Part shown: in pieces, positions 1-5,268 of the stretch
How positions within the stretch are numbered: position 1 is the first letter of the stretch
How the letters are laid out: the number at the start of each line of letters is the position of its first letter
NCBI GenBank assembly: GCA_021821565.1
Contig: JAKACI010000083.1
Span: 1-6,856 of the forward strand
DNA length: 6,856 nt
Source: a bacterium
GTDB lineage: Bacteria > SZUA-79 > Acidulodesulfobacterales > Acidulodesulfobacteraceae
Direction: 5' to 3'
Made by a program: the position numbers and the translations under genes
Notes under the pieces: generated by a model
Database searches by the model: none
What the model was told of the DNA's origin: nothing
Seen by the model: only the letters and a program-made list of their open reading frames with translations

Positions 1-32
1 CTTGGTGCTATCCCTTATGTTTCTTTCAGGCT
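1..32 (+). repeat. 32-bp direct repeat, copy A (lipoprotein signal-peptide sequence)
   Basis: These 32 bases are identical to 1776-1807, in the same orientation. There they encode residues LVLSLMFLSG and part of the lipobox of the BamE-like lipoprotein. Identity ends at 33/1808. The stop codon of the truncated tnpB (complement of 26-28) lies inside it. The repeat reaches the window edge, so its left extent is unknown. It marks either a second, broken copy of the lipoprotein gene or a rearrangement or assembly joint. Confidence 0.9.
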
Positions 33-706
33 TTGTTGTTAGAAATAGTATTTTTAGTTTTTATTTTAGGGAAACAGGATAGTATTAATTGAACGTAAAA
101 TCTTTGCTTACCTTTAATGACCTTGCAAACGATACGGCAGTATTTAACTTTAGACTGCAAGGCAAAAGCTTGAACGTTATGCTTATCTTTTTTATCAAAC
201 ATAGCGCTCAGATTTAATCCCGACCATTCTATATGGTCGTCTCTCCAGCGGATACCTGAAGCGTTGCTTTTAGATTCTACGGAGTTTAAACTCTTCCACT
301 TAGATTTAAATCTCGGTTTACCGGATTTCCTAAACTGATAACGCTGAACCGACTTAAAAGCTCTTGACGATATTTTCTGAGCGGTATGCGCATCAAGATG
401 TTCGCAGATAAAGCAGGAATTTTTACAAGCGGTTCCGTAAGATTGTAAATCGTAATCGGTAAATTTAAATAGTTCTGCGCATAATTTAAATATTTTAGTT
501 TTATCGGGATTGTTTTTCGGCAAAGAACGGGCATATTGCCATTGTTTAGATTGTTTAATAAGTCTTAAGCGTTTTAACGCTTCGCCTAACACAGCGTTGT
601 AGAGTTGTCTTGCGGATTCAAATCTTGTATTTAAAGATTGTTCGTCCGAAGATGTTGTTATTAGCGGTAACTCTAATATAAATGAAGTGTCTTTTAATTT
701 ATTCAT
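26..706 (-). pseudogene. tnpB: Truncated TnpB (IS200/IS605-type OrfB), N-terminal half only
   Basis: TnpB is the RNA-guided nuclease encoded by IS200/IS605 and IS607 elements. What is present is the N-terminal half: the opening LKDTSFILELPL, then an ARQLYNAVLGEALKRL helix, the LDAHTAQKISSRAFKSVQRY helical region, a GKPRF motif, and the strand-rich GIRWRDDHIEWSGL region. The protein stops at NTISNNKA, just where family members run into the first RuvC segment (a D-x-G motif). The RuvC catalytic Asp/Glu/Asp residues and the zinc finger are therefore all absent, leaving about 227 residues where this subfamily usually has more than 400. The stop codon lies in sequence that repeats the lipoprotein gene at 1776-1807, so the end is a recombination joint and not a natural terminus. 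I start it at the ATG at 706, because MNKLKDTSF matches the usual family start; an in-frame ATG at 733 adds nine residues. Neither start has a clear ribosome site. Family assignment is secure. It cannot be an active nuclease. Confidence 0.88.
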
Positions 707-754
707 ATTGTTATTATATAATAAAATAAACATTAATACAAGAAAACAAACAAT

Positions 755-791
755 GGATAAGCTTCGCTGTACTTCGTTTAGCTATTTATCC
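755..791. other. Imperfect hairpin, possible left end of the tnpB element
   Basis: GGATAA at 755-760 pairs with TTATCC at 786-791, with a further GC/GC pair inside and a loop that holds two CTTCG repeats. It sits just upstream of the tnpB start. IS200/IS605 elements carry subterminal imperfect hairpins at both ends, and the left-end hairpin is expected in this place. The assignment is inference from position and shape. Confidence 0.4.
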
Positions 792-811
792 CCATTACTA
801 AAGTAAGGGGG
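790..811. other. Stable CCCC/GGGG hairpin next to the tnpB element boundary
   Basis: CCCC (790-793), a bulged A, and TTACT (795-799) pair with AGTAA (802-806) and GGGG (807-810) around a two-base AA loop. This is one of the most stable hairpins in the window. It overlaps the last bases of the 755-791 hairpin and lies directly before the reading frame of the AbiEii-type protein opens at 802. It may be the subterminal hairpin of the IS200/IS605 left end, or a terminator for a transcript entering from outside, although no U-run follows directly. Confidence 0.45.
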
Positions 812-867
812 CTTGCATAGCTATTTTTTCGGTCAAAATACTGAAAAATTTAAAAGACAAACCGCTT

Positions 868-1515
868 GTGTTAAAAGGTGGAACTGCCTTAATGCTATAT
901 TACAATCTTGACAGGTTTTCCGAAGACATTGATTTTGACACATCAGTAGATAAGGATATAAATATAACATCAGATTTAAACATAGTAGGGCATTTAAATA
1001 TCGTTAAAGACACAGAAACAACTAAGAGATATAAAATAAATTTACATCCTGATAGCTCAAATAATGCATTATTCCTTAAAATTGAAATATCAAGAAGAAA
1101 TAAAAATATTTCTCGTGATGATTTAGAAATTAAAGACGGTATAAAAGTTTATAAAGTTGAAAAAATAATTGATCAAAAATTAGAAGCGCTGAAAAATAGG
1201 ACCACTTCAAGAGATTTATATGATGTAATTTTTCTTGCAAAAAATTATTTTGATTCTTTTAATGAAAATAATAAAATTTATTTAAAGTCTTTGTATGATA
1301 ATCTTGATACCACCTTTAATATGTTTTATCAAAGTTTTGCAGAAGACGGTATATTAAAAAATAAGTTTGTTTCGGTATTGTCAGATATGGAATATTTATA
1401 TAATACACATTTCACTAAATTAAACAAAGAAAAAATTGACGATTTTCTTAATAAACAGGAAGACGTTTTTAAGAAAGATTCTAATGCCGGACAAAACAAA
1501 GGTCTTAAAAGATAA
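868..1515 (+). CDS. AbiEii/AbiGii-type nucleotidyltransferase toxin, probably 5'-truncated
   Basis: This belongs to the AbiEii/AbiGii family, toxins of type IV toxin-antitoxin and abortive-infection systems that act as nucleotidyltransferases (related MenT enzymes add nucleotides to tRNA). Visible signatures are LKGGTALML at residues 2-10 (the GGT nucleotide-binding turn), RFSEDIDFD at 16-24 (the D-x-D metal ligands, D20 and D22), KIEIS at 71-75, and KLEALKNRTTSRDLYD at 104-119, the family's C-terminal R-D-x-Y-D motif. The only in-frame start is a GTG at 868 with no ribosome site, and it falls directly on the GGTAL motif. The frame is open back to 802 and reads KILKNLKDKPLV before that point, as family members do, so the true N-terminus has probably been cut off by the tnpB element. 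No AbiEi-type antitoxin gene is present on either side. The core motifs are intact, but a lost start makes expression doubtful. Family call is strong; function is not. Confidence 0.85.
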   Translation: MLKGGTALMLYYNLDRFSEDIDFDTSVDKDINITSDLNIVGHLNIVKDTETTKRYKINLHPDSSNNALFLKIEISRRNKNISRDDLEIKDGIKVYKVEKIIDQKLEALKNRTTSRDLYDVIFLAKNYFDSFNENNKIYLKSLYDNLDTTFNMFYQSFAEDGILKNKFVSVLSDMEYLYNTHFTKLNKEKIDDFLNKQEDVFKKDSNAGQNKGLKR

Positions 1516-1564
1516 TCGCCTAAGTCATTTCCATATCTCTCATCCTGACCGCCATTTTTAACGC

Positions 1565-1590
1565 CAGATTCATTTTTGAAATTGAATCTG
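1565..1590. terminator. Inverted repeat after the AbiEii-type gene, possible terminator
   Basis: CAGATTCA (1565-1572) and TGAATCTG (1583-1590) form an 8-bp stem with a 10-base loop, about 50 bases after the stop codon at 1515. A short AGCT-GTT-AGCT stem and a run of T (1605-1611) follow, so the combination could terminate rightward transcription. The stem is weak and the U-run is not adjacent. Confidence 0.35.
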
Positions 1591-1638
1591 TTAGCTGTTA
1601 GCTTATTTTTTCCGATAAAATATAATAGAATGCTAATT

Positions 1639-1683
1639 ATGAAATTATTAAATAAAAAACAATGTTGTTTTTGGTTACAAATA
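1639..1683 (+). promoter_or_regulatory. 45-bp shared upstream element, copy 1, with dyad operator-like core
   Basis: This stretch matches 4307-4351 at 42 of 45 positions. Its core, 1655-1672, is a dyad: AAAAACAA, two central bases, TTGTTTTT. The element ends 63 bases before the lipoprotein start codon. Similarity falls off outside the 45 bases although both flanks are noncoding, which points to a conserved functional site and not a chance AT-rich match. An operator for a dimeric regulator, or an upstream promoter element, fits best. Confidence 0.65.
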
Positions 1684-1691
1684 CAGACAAA

Positions 1692-1721
1692 TTGTTTATA
1701 TTTGATAAAATAATTTATAAT
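1692..1721 (+). promoter_or_regulatory. Candidate sigma-70-type promoter of the lipoprotein gene
   Basis: TTGTTT at 1692-1697 and TATAAT at 1716-1721 are separated by 18 bases and lie between the shared 45-bp element and the AGGAGG site. The -10 box is perfect and the -35 box is partial. In such AT-rich DNA this match could arise by chance. Confidence 0.4.
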
Positions 1722-1736
1722 TATTATTTAATATTT

Positions 1737-1742
1737 AGGAGG
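1737..1742 (+). promoter_or_regulatory. Strong ribosome binding site AGGAGG of the lipoprotein gene
   Basis: A full AGGAGG consensus lies four bases before the ATG at 1747. It fixes the start and resembles the site of the outer-membrane protein gene at 4499-4504; in both, the preceding bases read ATTTAGGAGG. Confidence 0.75.
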
Positions 1743-1746
1743 AAAA

Positions 1747-2139
1747 ATGAAAAGGAAATTTTTATTATCGTTTATCTTGGTGCTATCCCTTATGTTTCTT
1801 TCAGGCTGTGCTGACGGCATGGGAAATAGCCGAATTTCTAATCAATCCAACCAGACGCTTTCACGTAAAATAATTAAAGGCAAGACGACTAAATCGCAAA
1901 TCAAGCAGATGTTTGGCGAACCGGAGAAGACAACTTTTAACGGTAGAGGAGATTTAATGTGGGAATATAAATATCAGCATGACCATGATACCGTGGCAGC
2001 ATATATCCCTGTTGTAAATTTATTTTCTAAAGATATAAAGGGACACAATAAGACGCTGGTTATTTTATTTAATAAAGAAGGAATTGTAAAAAATTATGCA
2101 TTCAGCAATTCTGCAAACAGCATATCACTTGGATTTTAA
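1747..2139 (+). CDS. BamE/SmpA-like outer-membrane lipoprotein
   Basis: A 130-residue lipoprotein. Residues 1-20 form a type II signal peptide (MKRKF, then a hydrophobic run), and LSGC at 18-21 is the lipobox, so C21 becomes the lipidated first residue. Ala follows at +2, which suggests outer-membrane sorting. After a Ser/Asn-rich linker (about 22-39), residues 41-120 resemble the SmpA/OmlA (BamE-like) domain: IIKGKTTKSQIKQMFGEPEKTTF, then MWEYKY and a closing TLVILFNKEGIVKNYAF strand pair. That fold is used in beta-barrel assembly (BamE) and in unrelated small lipoproteins, so I do not call it BamE itself. It stands alone, with a strong AGGAGG site and the 45-bp element shared with the outer-membrane protein gene at 4512. 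A 32-bp copy of its signal-peptide sequence recurs at 1-32. Lipoprotein status is near certain; the domain call is probable. Confidence 0.82.
   Translation: MKRKFLLSFILVLSLMFLSGCADGMGNSRISNQSNQTLSRKIIKGKTTKSQIKQMFGEPEKTTFNGRGDLMWEYKYQHDHDTVAAYIPVVNLFSKDIKGHNKTLVILFNKEGIVKNYAFSNSANSISLGF
1776..1807 (+). repeat. 32-bp direct repeat, copy B
   Basis: Identical to 1-32. It lies inside the signal-peptide part of the lipoprotein gene and is the intact, in-context copy. Confidence 0.9.
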
Positions 2140-2276
2140 AGATACTGGCGGGGCGGCATTCTTTTTTTTATAAGTTGTCGCTTTCAAATAATTATATAAT
2201 ATATATCGCTTTAATTTAAACATAACCTTAAATCATCATTAGAGACTATTAAAGTTGCTTCAATATATAATAAAGA
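2140..2276. other. Noncoding AT-rich gap after the lipoprotein gene
   Basis: I see no gene here. A GC-rich spot (GGCGGGGCGGC at 2147-2157) followed by a run of T (2162-2169) sits just after the stop codon, but it has no complementary arm, so it is not a clear hairpin terminator. The rest is AT-rich without evident structure, up to the palindromic element at 2277. Confidence 0.5.
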
Positions 2277-2393
2277 CTGGATTCCCGCTTTCGCGGGAAT
2301 GACACCCGTCGGGTTAAAATTAAATCCTCTAAAAGTCATTCCTGCGAAAGCGGGTACGCTTTAAAGCCGTCGGCATTTAGACGGCTCATCCAG
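2277..2393. repeat. 117-bp palindromic intergenic element (REP/MITE-like)
   Basis: The element begins CTGGAT (2277-2282) and ends ATCCAG (2388-2393). It holds ATTCCCGC-TTTC-GCGGGAAT (2281-2300), a small ACCC/GGGT hairpin (2304-2314), an inverted, slightly degenerate second copy of the first hairpin (GTCATTCC...AAAGCGGG, 2335-2354), and AGCCGTC/GACGGCT (2365-2386). The arms 2285-2303 and 2335-2354 are inverted copies differing at about one base. It is much richer in G+C than its surroundings. ATTCCCGC/GCGGGAAT palindromes are a common dispersed intergenic repeat type in many bacteria (compare dRS3-like and REP/BIME elements). No target-site duplication is evident. Confidence 0.75.
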
Positions 2394-2488
2394 AAAAATA
2401 AATTTCTAACGGTGATTTAAGGACATAAATATCAATAAAGGACAGCGTTAAAAATAACCGCCCAATATACAATAAGATTATGTTAATA

Positions 2489-2518
2489 TTGCAATAAATA
2501 AAAATGTAAAAATATAAT
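2489..2518 (+). promoter_or_regulatory. Candidate sigma-70-type promoter of the HNH gene
   Basis: TTGCAA at 2489-2494 and TATAAT at 2513-2518 are spaced by 18 bases. Transcription would begin near 2525, leaving a leader of about 15 bases before the ATG at 2539. That leader (CCTCGTCTTGCTCGC) has no Shine-Dalgarno match, so translation would be weak or nearly leaderless. Confidence 0.45.
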
Positions 2519-2538
2519 ACTTACCTCGTCTTGCTCGC

Positions 2539-2934
2539 ATGGATAAAAAATTAGAATCGATAAAAAATTTGATTGATTTATTTATAGCATTAGGACACGA
2601 ACAAGCATCAAATAATGATATAATCAAGCTCAAATTATATATTCAGCAGGACGGCATAAGTCTTTATTCAGGTGAACCTATAGAGTTATATAGATTATTT
2701 GAAAATGATTATTGTCAGATAGACCATATATTGCCGATATCTAAATCTAATAACAATATGTTTACCAATAAAACATTATGTTTTGCCGAAGAAAATCAAG
2801 ATAAAGGCGACACACTACCGTTTCAATGGATGTCAAACAGAAAAAAGTTCACTGAGTTTAAAAAAAGAGTTATGAAAATAAGAGATGTAATAGGATTTGA
2901 AAAAGTAAATAATTTTTTTGCGGATAGAATATGA
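2539..2934 (+). CDS. Stand-alone Cas9-like HNH endonuclease domain protein
   Basis: A 131-residue protein matching the HNH domain of Cas9, especially type II-C. The order of motifs is the same: LKLYIQQDGISLYSGEPIEL (31-50), then the catalytic QIDHILPIS (60-68, with D62 and H63), the TNKTL segment (76-80, with N77), ENQDKGDTLPFQWM (85-98, with N86), and an RKKFTEFKKRV helix (101-111). In Cas9 the equivalents are the Asp-His pair that cuts the target strand and the two later Asn residues, so the active site looks intact. Residues 1-30 resemble the linker that precedes HNH in Cas9. No RuvC, bridge helix, recognition lobe or PAM domain is present, and the sequence on both sides in any frame does not continue a Cas9. 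It is therefore either a decayed cas9 fragment or an independent HNH protein. A plausible promoter sits upstream but no ribosome site. The next gene, convergent, is a CRISPR-linked CARF protein. Confidence 0.8.
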   Translation: MDKKLESIKNLIDLFIALGHEQASNNDIIKLKLYIQQDGISLYSGEPIELYRLFENDYCQIDHILPISKSNNNMFTNKTLCFAEENQDKGDTLPFQWMSNRKKFTEFKKRVMKIRDVIGFEKVNNFFADRI

Positions 2935-3074
2935 TAGAATAGAGCGGTTAAGCCAATATTCAATTTTATGATTTTTGGAATTATTATATTATTATGATGT
3001 GAGATGTCTGTATATTTAAAAATATTATATTTATTGATAAAATAAAAAATAAAAATAAATATTAGTTATTATCT

Positions 3075-4208
3075 TCATGATAAAATATTTTTTTTATCTA
3101 CGTAAATACCGTACCTTTTATTATATTTGCCTATTTTTGAAATTTTATAAACCGCAAATTCAAAAGGATTTAAATGCTGTTTTAATGTTTTATTTATTTT
3201 TGATATATTCTGGCTGAAAAAATCTTCTCCCTTCCCGTCATTTTTAAAAGATTCTTGTAATCGGTCGTATTGTCCGCTATTTTCCGAATAAATAATATTA
3301 TAAAATCCTAAAAGACTTTTATATGCTTCCTGAGAACGCATTTCATTCAATGACATATAGCAATCCGTGCAGTCGCCGCAAAATTCTTGAACGCATTTCT
3401 TTTTTAAAGATAAAAAAAGATTATAAATGCAAATTTCAATCGGTTTTAAGATAACTTTTTTACTTCCTAAAAGCAGCGCACGATTTTTTAGATCTATAGA
3501 TATAAGCTTTGTGCCGCAATAATCTACTTTTTTTTGAACAATGCTGACAAGGTCATCGTAAAATAATTCATCTTTAATATTTAAAAAATTTCTTAGTCTG
3601 ACAAATATTATTTCGGAACATACTATTTTAGCGTCTTTAGTGTTGATAATTTTGATAATTTTTCCGTTTTTATCTTTTATTTCAATATTTTTTGGAGCAG
3701 GCGGGATATAGAAAAAATCTTTTATAGATTCAAAATCCGGCGATACTAACGTATGAGAAAGTATATCCTGCTCTCTGCCGTAAAGCTGCAAACCAAGAGA
3801 TAAATATACGCTCATGGTTTTTCTTCCTCCGGCGATAGAGCATATGATTTTTGTGTTATTATCAATAGTCAGATTTTTTACATAATTTACTATTTCGTTG
3901 CCGATAATAGCGCTATCCATATCTGTGGCAATATCATTGATACATGAGTCTCCGCCAAGCTGTATAACCGAATTTTCGTCAAACTTTATTTTGTTAAAGC
4001 CAATATTACAATCTGATAAAAATTTGTAAAACGCCCCATCTTTCCTATTTAAAAGTGAATCGACAATGATATCTTTCCCCTTCTGAGTCGTGAGGACATT
4101 AATTTCATCTATCCATATCGGCGGTTTTTTCTCAATCAGATAATAATATAATGTTTCCGTAATAATCTGGGGAGTGAGTCCCGCAACGCATACTAATATG
4201 GTTTTCAT
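3075..4208 (-). CDS. CRISPR-associated CARF protein, NE0113 family (TIGR02584, 'Csm6 ring nuclease')
   Basis: A 377-residue protein whose first 170 residues are a CARF (Rossmann-like) domain. That domain binds cyclic oligoadenylate made by type III CRISPR complexes, and in some families cleaves it. Diagnostic motifs are ILVCVAGLTPQIITETLYY (4-22), SIAGGRKTMSVYLSLGLQLYGREQDILSHTLVSP (124-157), and FFYIPPAP (165-172), all typical of the NE0113 family. The C-terminal part (about 240-377) looks like a winged helix: a KPIEICIYNLFLSL helix (255-268), a Cys cluster C272-x4-C277-x2-C280-x2-C283 that might bind metal, then INKTLKQHL and a YKISKIGKYNKRYGIYV wing. There is no R-x4-6-H HEPN motif, so an RNase role like that of classic Csm6 is not supported; ring nuclease or regulator fits better. 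Length is normal for the family. The only ribosome-site candidate is a weak AGGT nine bases before the ATG. It is divergent from the outer-membrane protein gene. No other cas gene is close. Confidence 0.9.
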   Translation of the reverse strand: MKTILVCVAGLTPQIITETLYYYLIEKKPPIWIDEINVLTTQKGKDIIVDSLLNRKDGAFYKFLSDCNIGFNKIKFDENSVIQLGGDSCINDIATDMDSAIIGNEIVNYVKNLTIDNNTKIICSIAGGRKTMSVYLSLGLQLYGREQDILSHTLVSPDFESIKDFFYIPPAPKNIEIKDKNGKIIKIINTKDAKIVCSEIIFVRLRNFLNIKDELFYDDLVSIVQKKVDYCGTKLISIDLKNRALLLGSKKVILKPIEICIYNLFLSLKKKCVQEFCGDCTDCYMSLNEMRSQEAYKSLLGFYNIIYSENSGQYDRLQESFKNDGKGEDFFSQNISKINKTLKQHLNPFEFAVYKISKIGKYNKRYGIYVDKKNILS

Positions 4209-4306
4209 AATAATTTTACCTACAATAATAATTACCGGATAGTTAAATGGTTGTTGTAGTGAACTCTATTACTAATATCCATTAATAAATATTATCATAA
4301 CAATAT

Positions 4307-4351
4307 ATGAAATTATTGAATAAAAAACAATATTGTTTTTGATTACAAATA
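4307..4351 (+). promoter_or_regulatory. 45-bp shared upstream element, copy 2, with perfect 18-bp dyad
   Basis: Matches 1639-1683 at 42 of 45 positions. The core 4323-4340 is a perfect palindrome (AAAAACAAT/ATTGTTTTT); one of the three differences from copy 1 restores the symmetry at the centre. The orientation relative to the downstream gene (outer-membrane protein, ATG at 4512) is the same as for copy 1. It also lies 99 bases upstream of the divergent CARF gene. A partial extra site, AAAACAATGTT at 4371-4381, repeats the left half of the core. Confidence 0.65.
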
Positions 4352-4403
4352 TTTGAAAGTTATATATATTAAAACAATGTTAATGCGATGAATATTTAAC
4401 AAT

Positions 4404-4429
4404 ATATGTTGAAATTATATGTTGAAATT
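4404..4429 (+). repeat. Tandem 13-bp direct repeat upstream of the outer-membrane protein gene
   Basis: Two perfect, adjacent copies of ATATGTTGAAATT (4404-4416 and 4417-4429), with a shortened copy ATATGAAATT at 4305-4314. The sequence AACAATATATG also occurs twice, at 4299-4309 and 4398-4408. TTGAAA in the first copy (4409-4414) and GATAAT (4431-4436), 16 bases apart, could be the -35 and -10 boxes of a promoter. Confidence 0.6.
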
Positions 4430-4436
4430 GGATAAT
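4409..4436 (+). promoter_or_regulatory. Candidate promoter of the outer-membrane protein gene
   Basis: TTGAAA (4409-4414), a 16-base spacer and GATAAT (4431-4436). It overlaps the tandem 13-bp repeat and lies about 60 bases downstream of the shared dyad element. A perfect AATTTTTT-T-AAAAAATT palindrome (4442-4458) follows and would fall in the 5' leader. Confidence 0.35.
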
Positions 4437-4498
4437 TCAATAATTTTTTTAAAAAATTGGCAATTAAGTTGAATTACATTAAATTAAATTAATTATTT

Positions 4499-4504
4499 AG
4501 GAGG
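4499..4504 (+). promoter_or_regulatory. Ribosome binding site AGGAGG that decides the start of the outer-membrane protein
   Basis: AGGAGG ends one base before an ATG at 4506 and seven bases before a second in-frame ATG at 4512. Only the second is at a workable distance, and it opens with the typical signal-peptide start MKKILFL, so 4512 is the real start. Confidence 0.75.
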
Positions 4505-4511
4505 AATGAGA

Positions 4512-5123
4512 ATGAAAAAAATTCTATTTTTATCTGTGTTGACGTTATTTTTTGCATTGACTGCATTTTCAGTAAAAACGGCGTTCGCGTCAAATTTGTA
4601 TTACAATAATTATTATCTCGGTTTAAACGGGGGATTGGCTGATACGAGTCTAAGCGGAATATCTTCAAAATCCGGCGGGACTTATAATCTTACGTTCGGT
4701 AAAAATTTCAATATTAACAAAATGATTATAGGAGGCGGTGTTTTTCTCGGATATGCCGATAACGGCTCATATTCGTATTCTAACGCAAGCGCGAGTCTTC
4801 ACTCTGCATATTACGGAATATTTTTAAAAGGAGGCTATGATTATCATAATATTATGCCTTTCGTAAAATTAGGCTATATAGATTACGCATTTGTCGGAAC
4901 TTCCAACACCGGTACATATTGTTTTGATATTGAAGGCAGTACTGAATGCAGCAATGCCAGCTATGTATCTAATATGAGTTCCGAAGGCGGACTCTTATAC
5001 GGCGCAGGAGTTGAATATATGTTTAATCCAAACTGGGGAGTAACGGCTCAATATTTTGGCGGGGCACTGTCTGGCAGCGATAAAGTCAACAACTTTACGG
5101 TGGGAGTAGATTTTAATTTTTAA
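4512..5123 (+). CDS. Small outer-membrane beta-barrel protein (opacity/OmpA-barrel type)
   Basis: A 203-residue secreted barrel protein. MKKILFLSVLTLFFALTAFS begins a Sec signal peptide, cleaved after the AFA site at residues 24-26. The mature part is a string of short strands with alternating aromatic or aliphatic and small polar residues (YYLGLNGGLADTSL, TYNLTFGKNF, IIGGGVFLGYADNG, AYYGIFLKGGYDY, IMPFVKLGYIDYAFVG, LLYGAGVEYMF, WGVTAQYFGG) and it ends FTVGVDFNF, the C-terminal Phe signature recognised by the Bam machinery. It resembles the eight-stranded porin_4/OmpA-like barrel (PF13505). Two cysteines, C137 and C146, lie in one loop and could form a disulphide. It is monocistronic, with a strong ribosome site at 4499 and an unusually repeat-rich upstream region that shares a 45-bp element with the lipoprotein gene. 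The fold is well supported; ligand and role are unknown. Confidence 0.85.
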   Translation: MKKILFLSVLTLFFALTAFSVKTAFASNLYYNNYYLGLNGGLADTSLSGISSKSGGTYNLTFGKNFNINKMIIGGGVFLGYADNGSYSYSNASASLHSAYYGIFLKGGYDYHNIMPFVKLGYIDYAFVGTSNTGTYCFDIEGSTECSNASYVSNMSSEGGLLYGAGVEYMFNPNWGVTAQYFGGALSGSDKVNNFTVGVDFNF

Positions 5124-5221
5124 CTTTATAATTATTTTTAATTAATTATAGACGCTTAACTTTTTTATTATAATATTTATTATTATAGTAAAATATGCGG
5201 AAAACTAATTGGATATTTTTT

Positions 5222-5268
5222 GGCGGGCGATTTTTAAAACAGATTTATTTTTAAAAATCGTCATCGCC
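5222..5268. terminator. Long hairpin between convergent genes, possible bidirectional terminator
   Basis: CGATTTTTAAAA (5228-5239) and TTTTAAAAATCG (5249-5260) are perfect 12-bp inverted arms with a 9-base loop, with an outer GGCG/CGCC pair (5222-5225, 5265-5268). It lies between the rightward outer-membrane protein gene and the leftward acidic protein gene. The stop codon and last codons of the latter fall inside one arm. There is no clear U-run on either side, but the stem itself is U-rich. Confidence 0.5.

Noticed and set aside
286..534. Second leftward open frame of 82 residues
   Set aside because: It lies wholly inside the tnpB fragment in another frame, without a ribosome site or recognisable motif.
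2147..2169. Rho-independent terminator after the lipoprotein gene
   Set aside because: There is a GC-rich block and a T-run, but the block has no complementary arm, so no stem can form.
2935..3074. Continuation of Cas9 (RuvC-III) after the HNH stop codon
   Set aside because: Plus-strand frames 1 and 2 give short peptides with stops and no RuvC motif; the stretch is AT-rich intergenic sequence between convergent genes.
3075..3500. HEPN ribonuclease domain in the CARF protein C-terminus
   Set aside because: The only histidine there (in KTLKQHL) has no arginine at the required distance, so the R-x4-6-H signature is absent.
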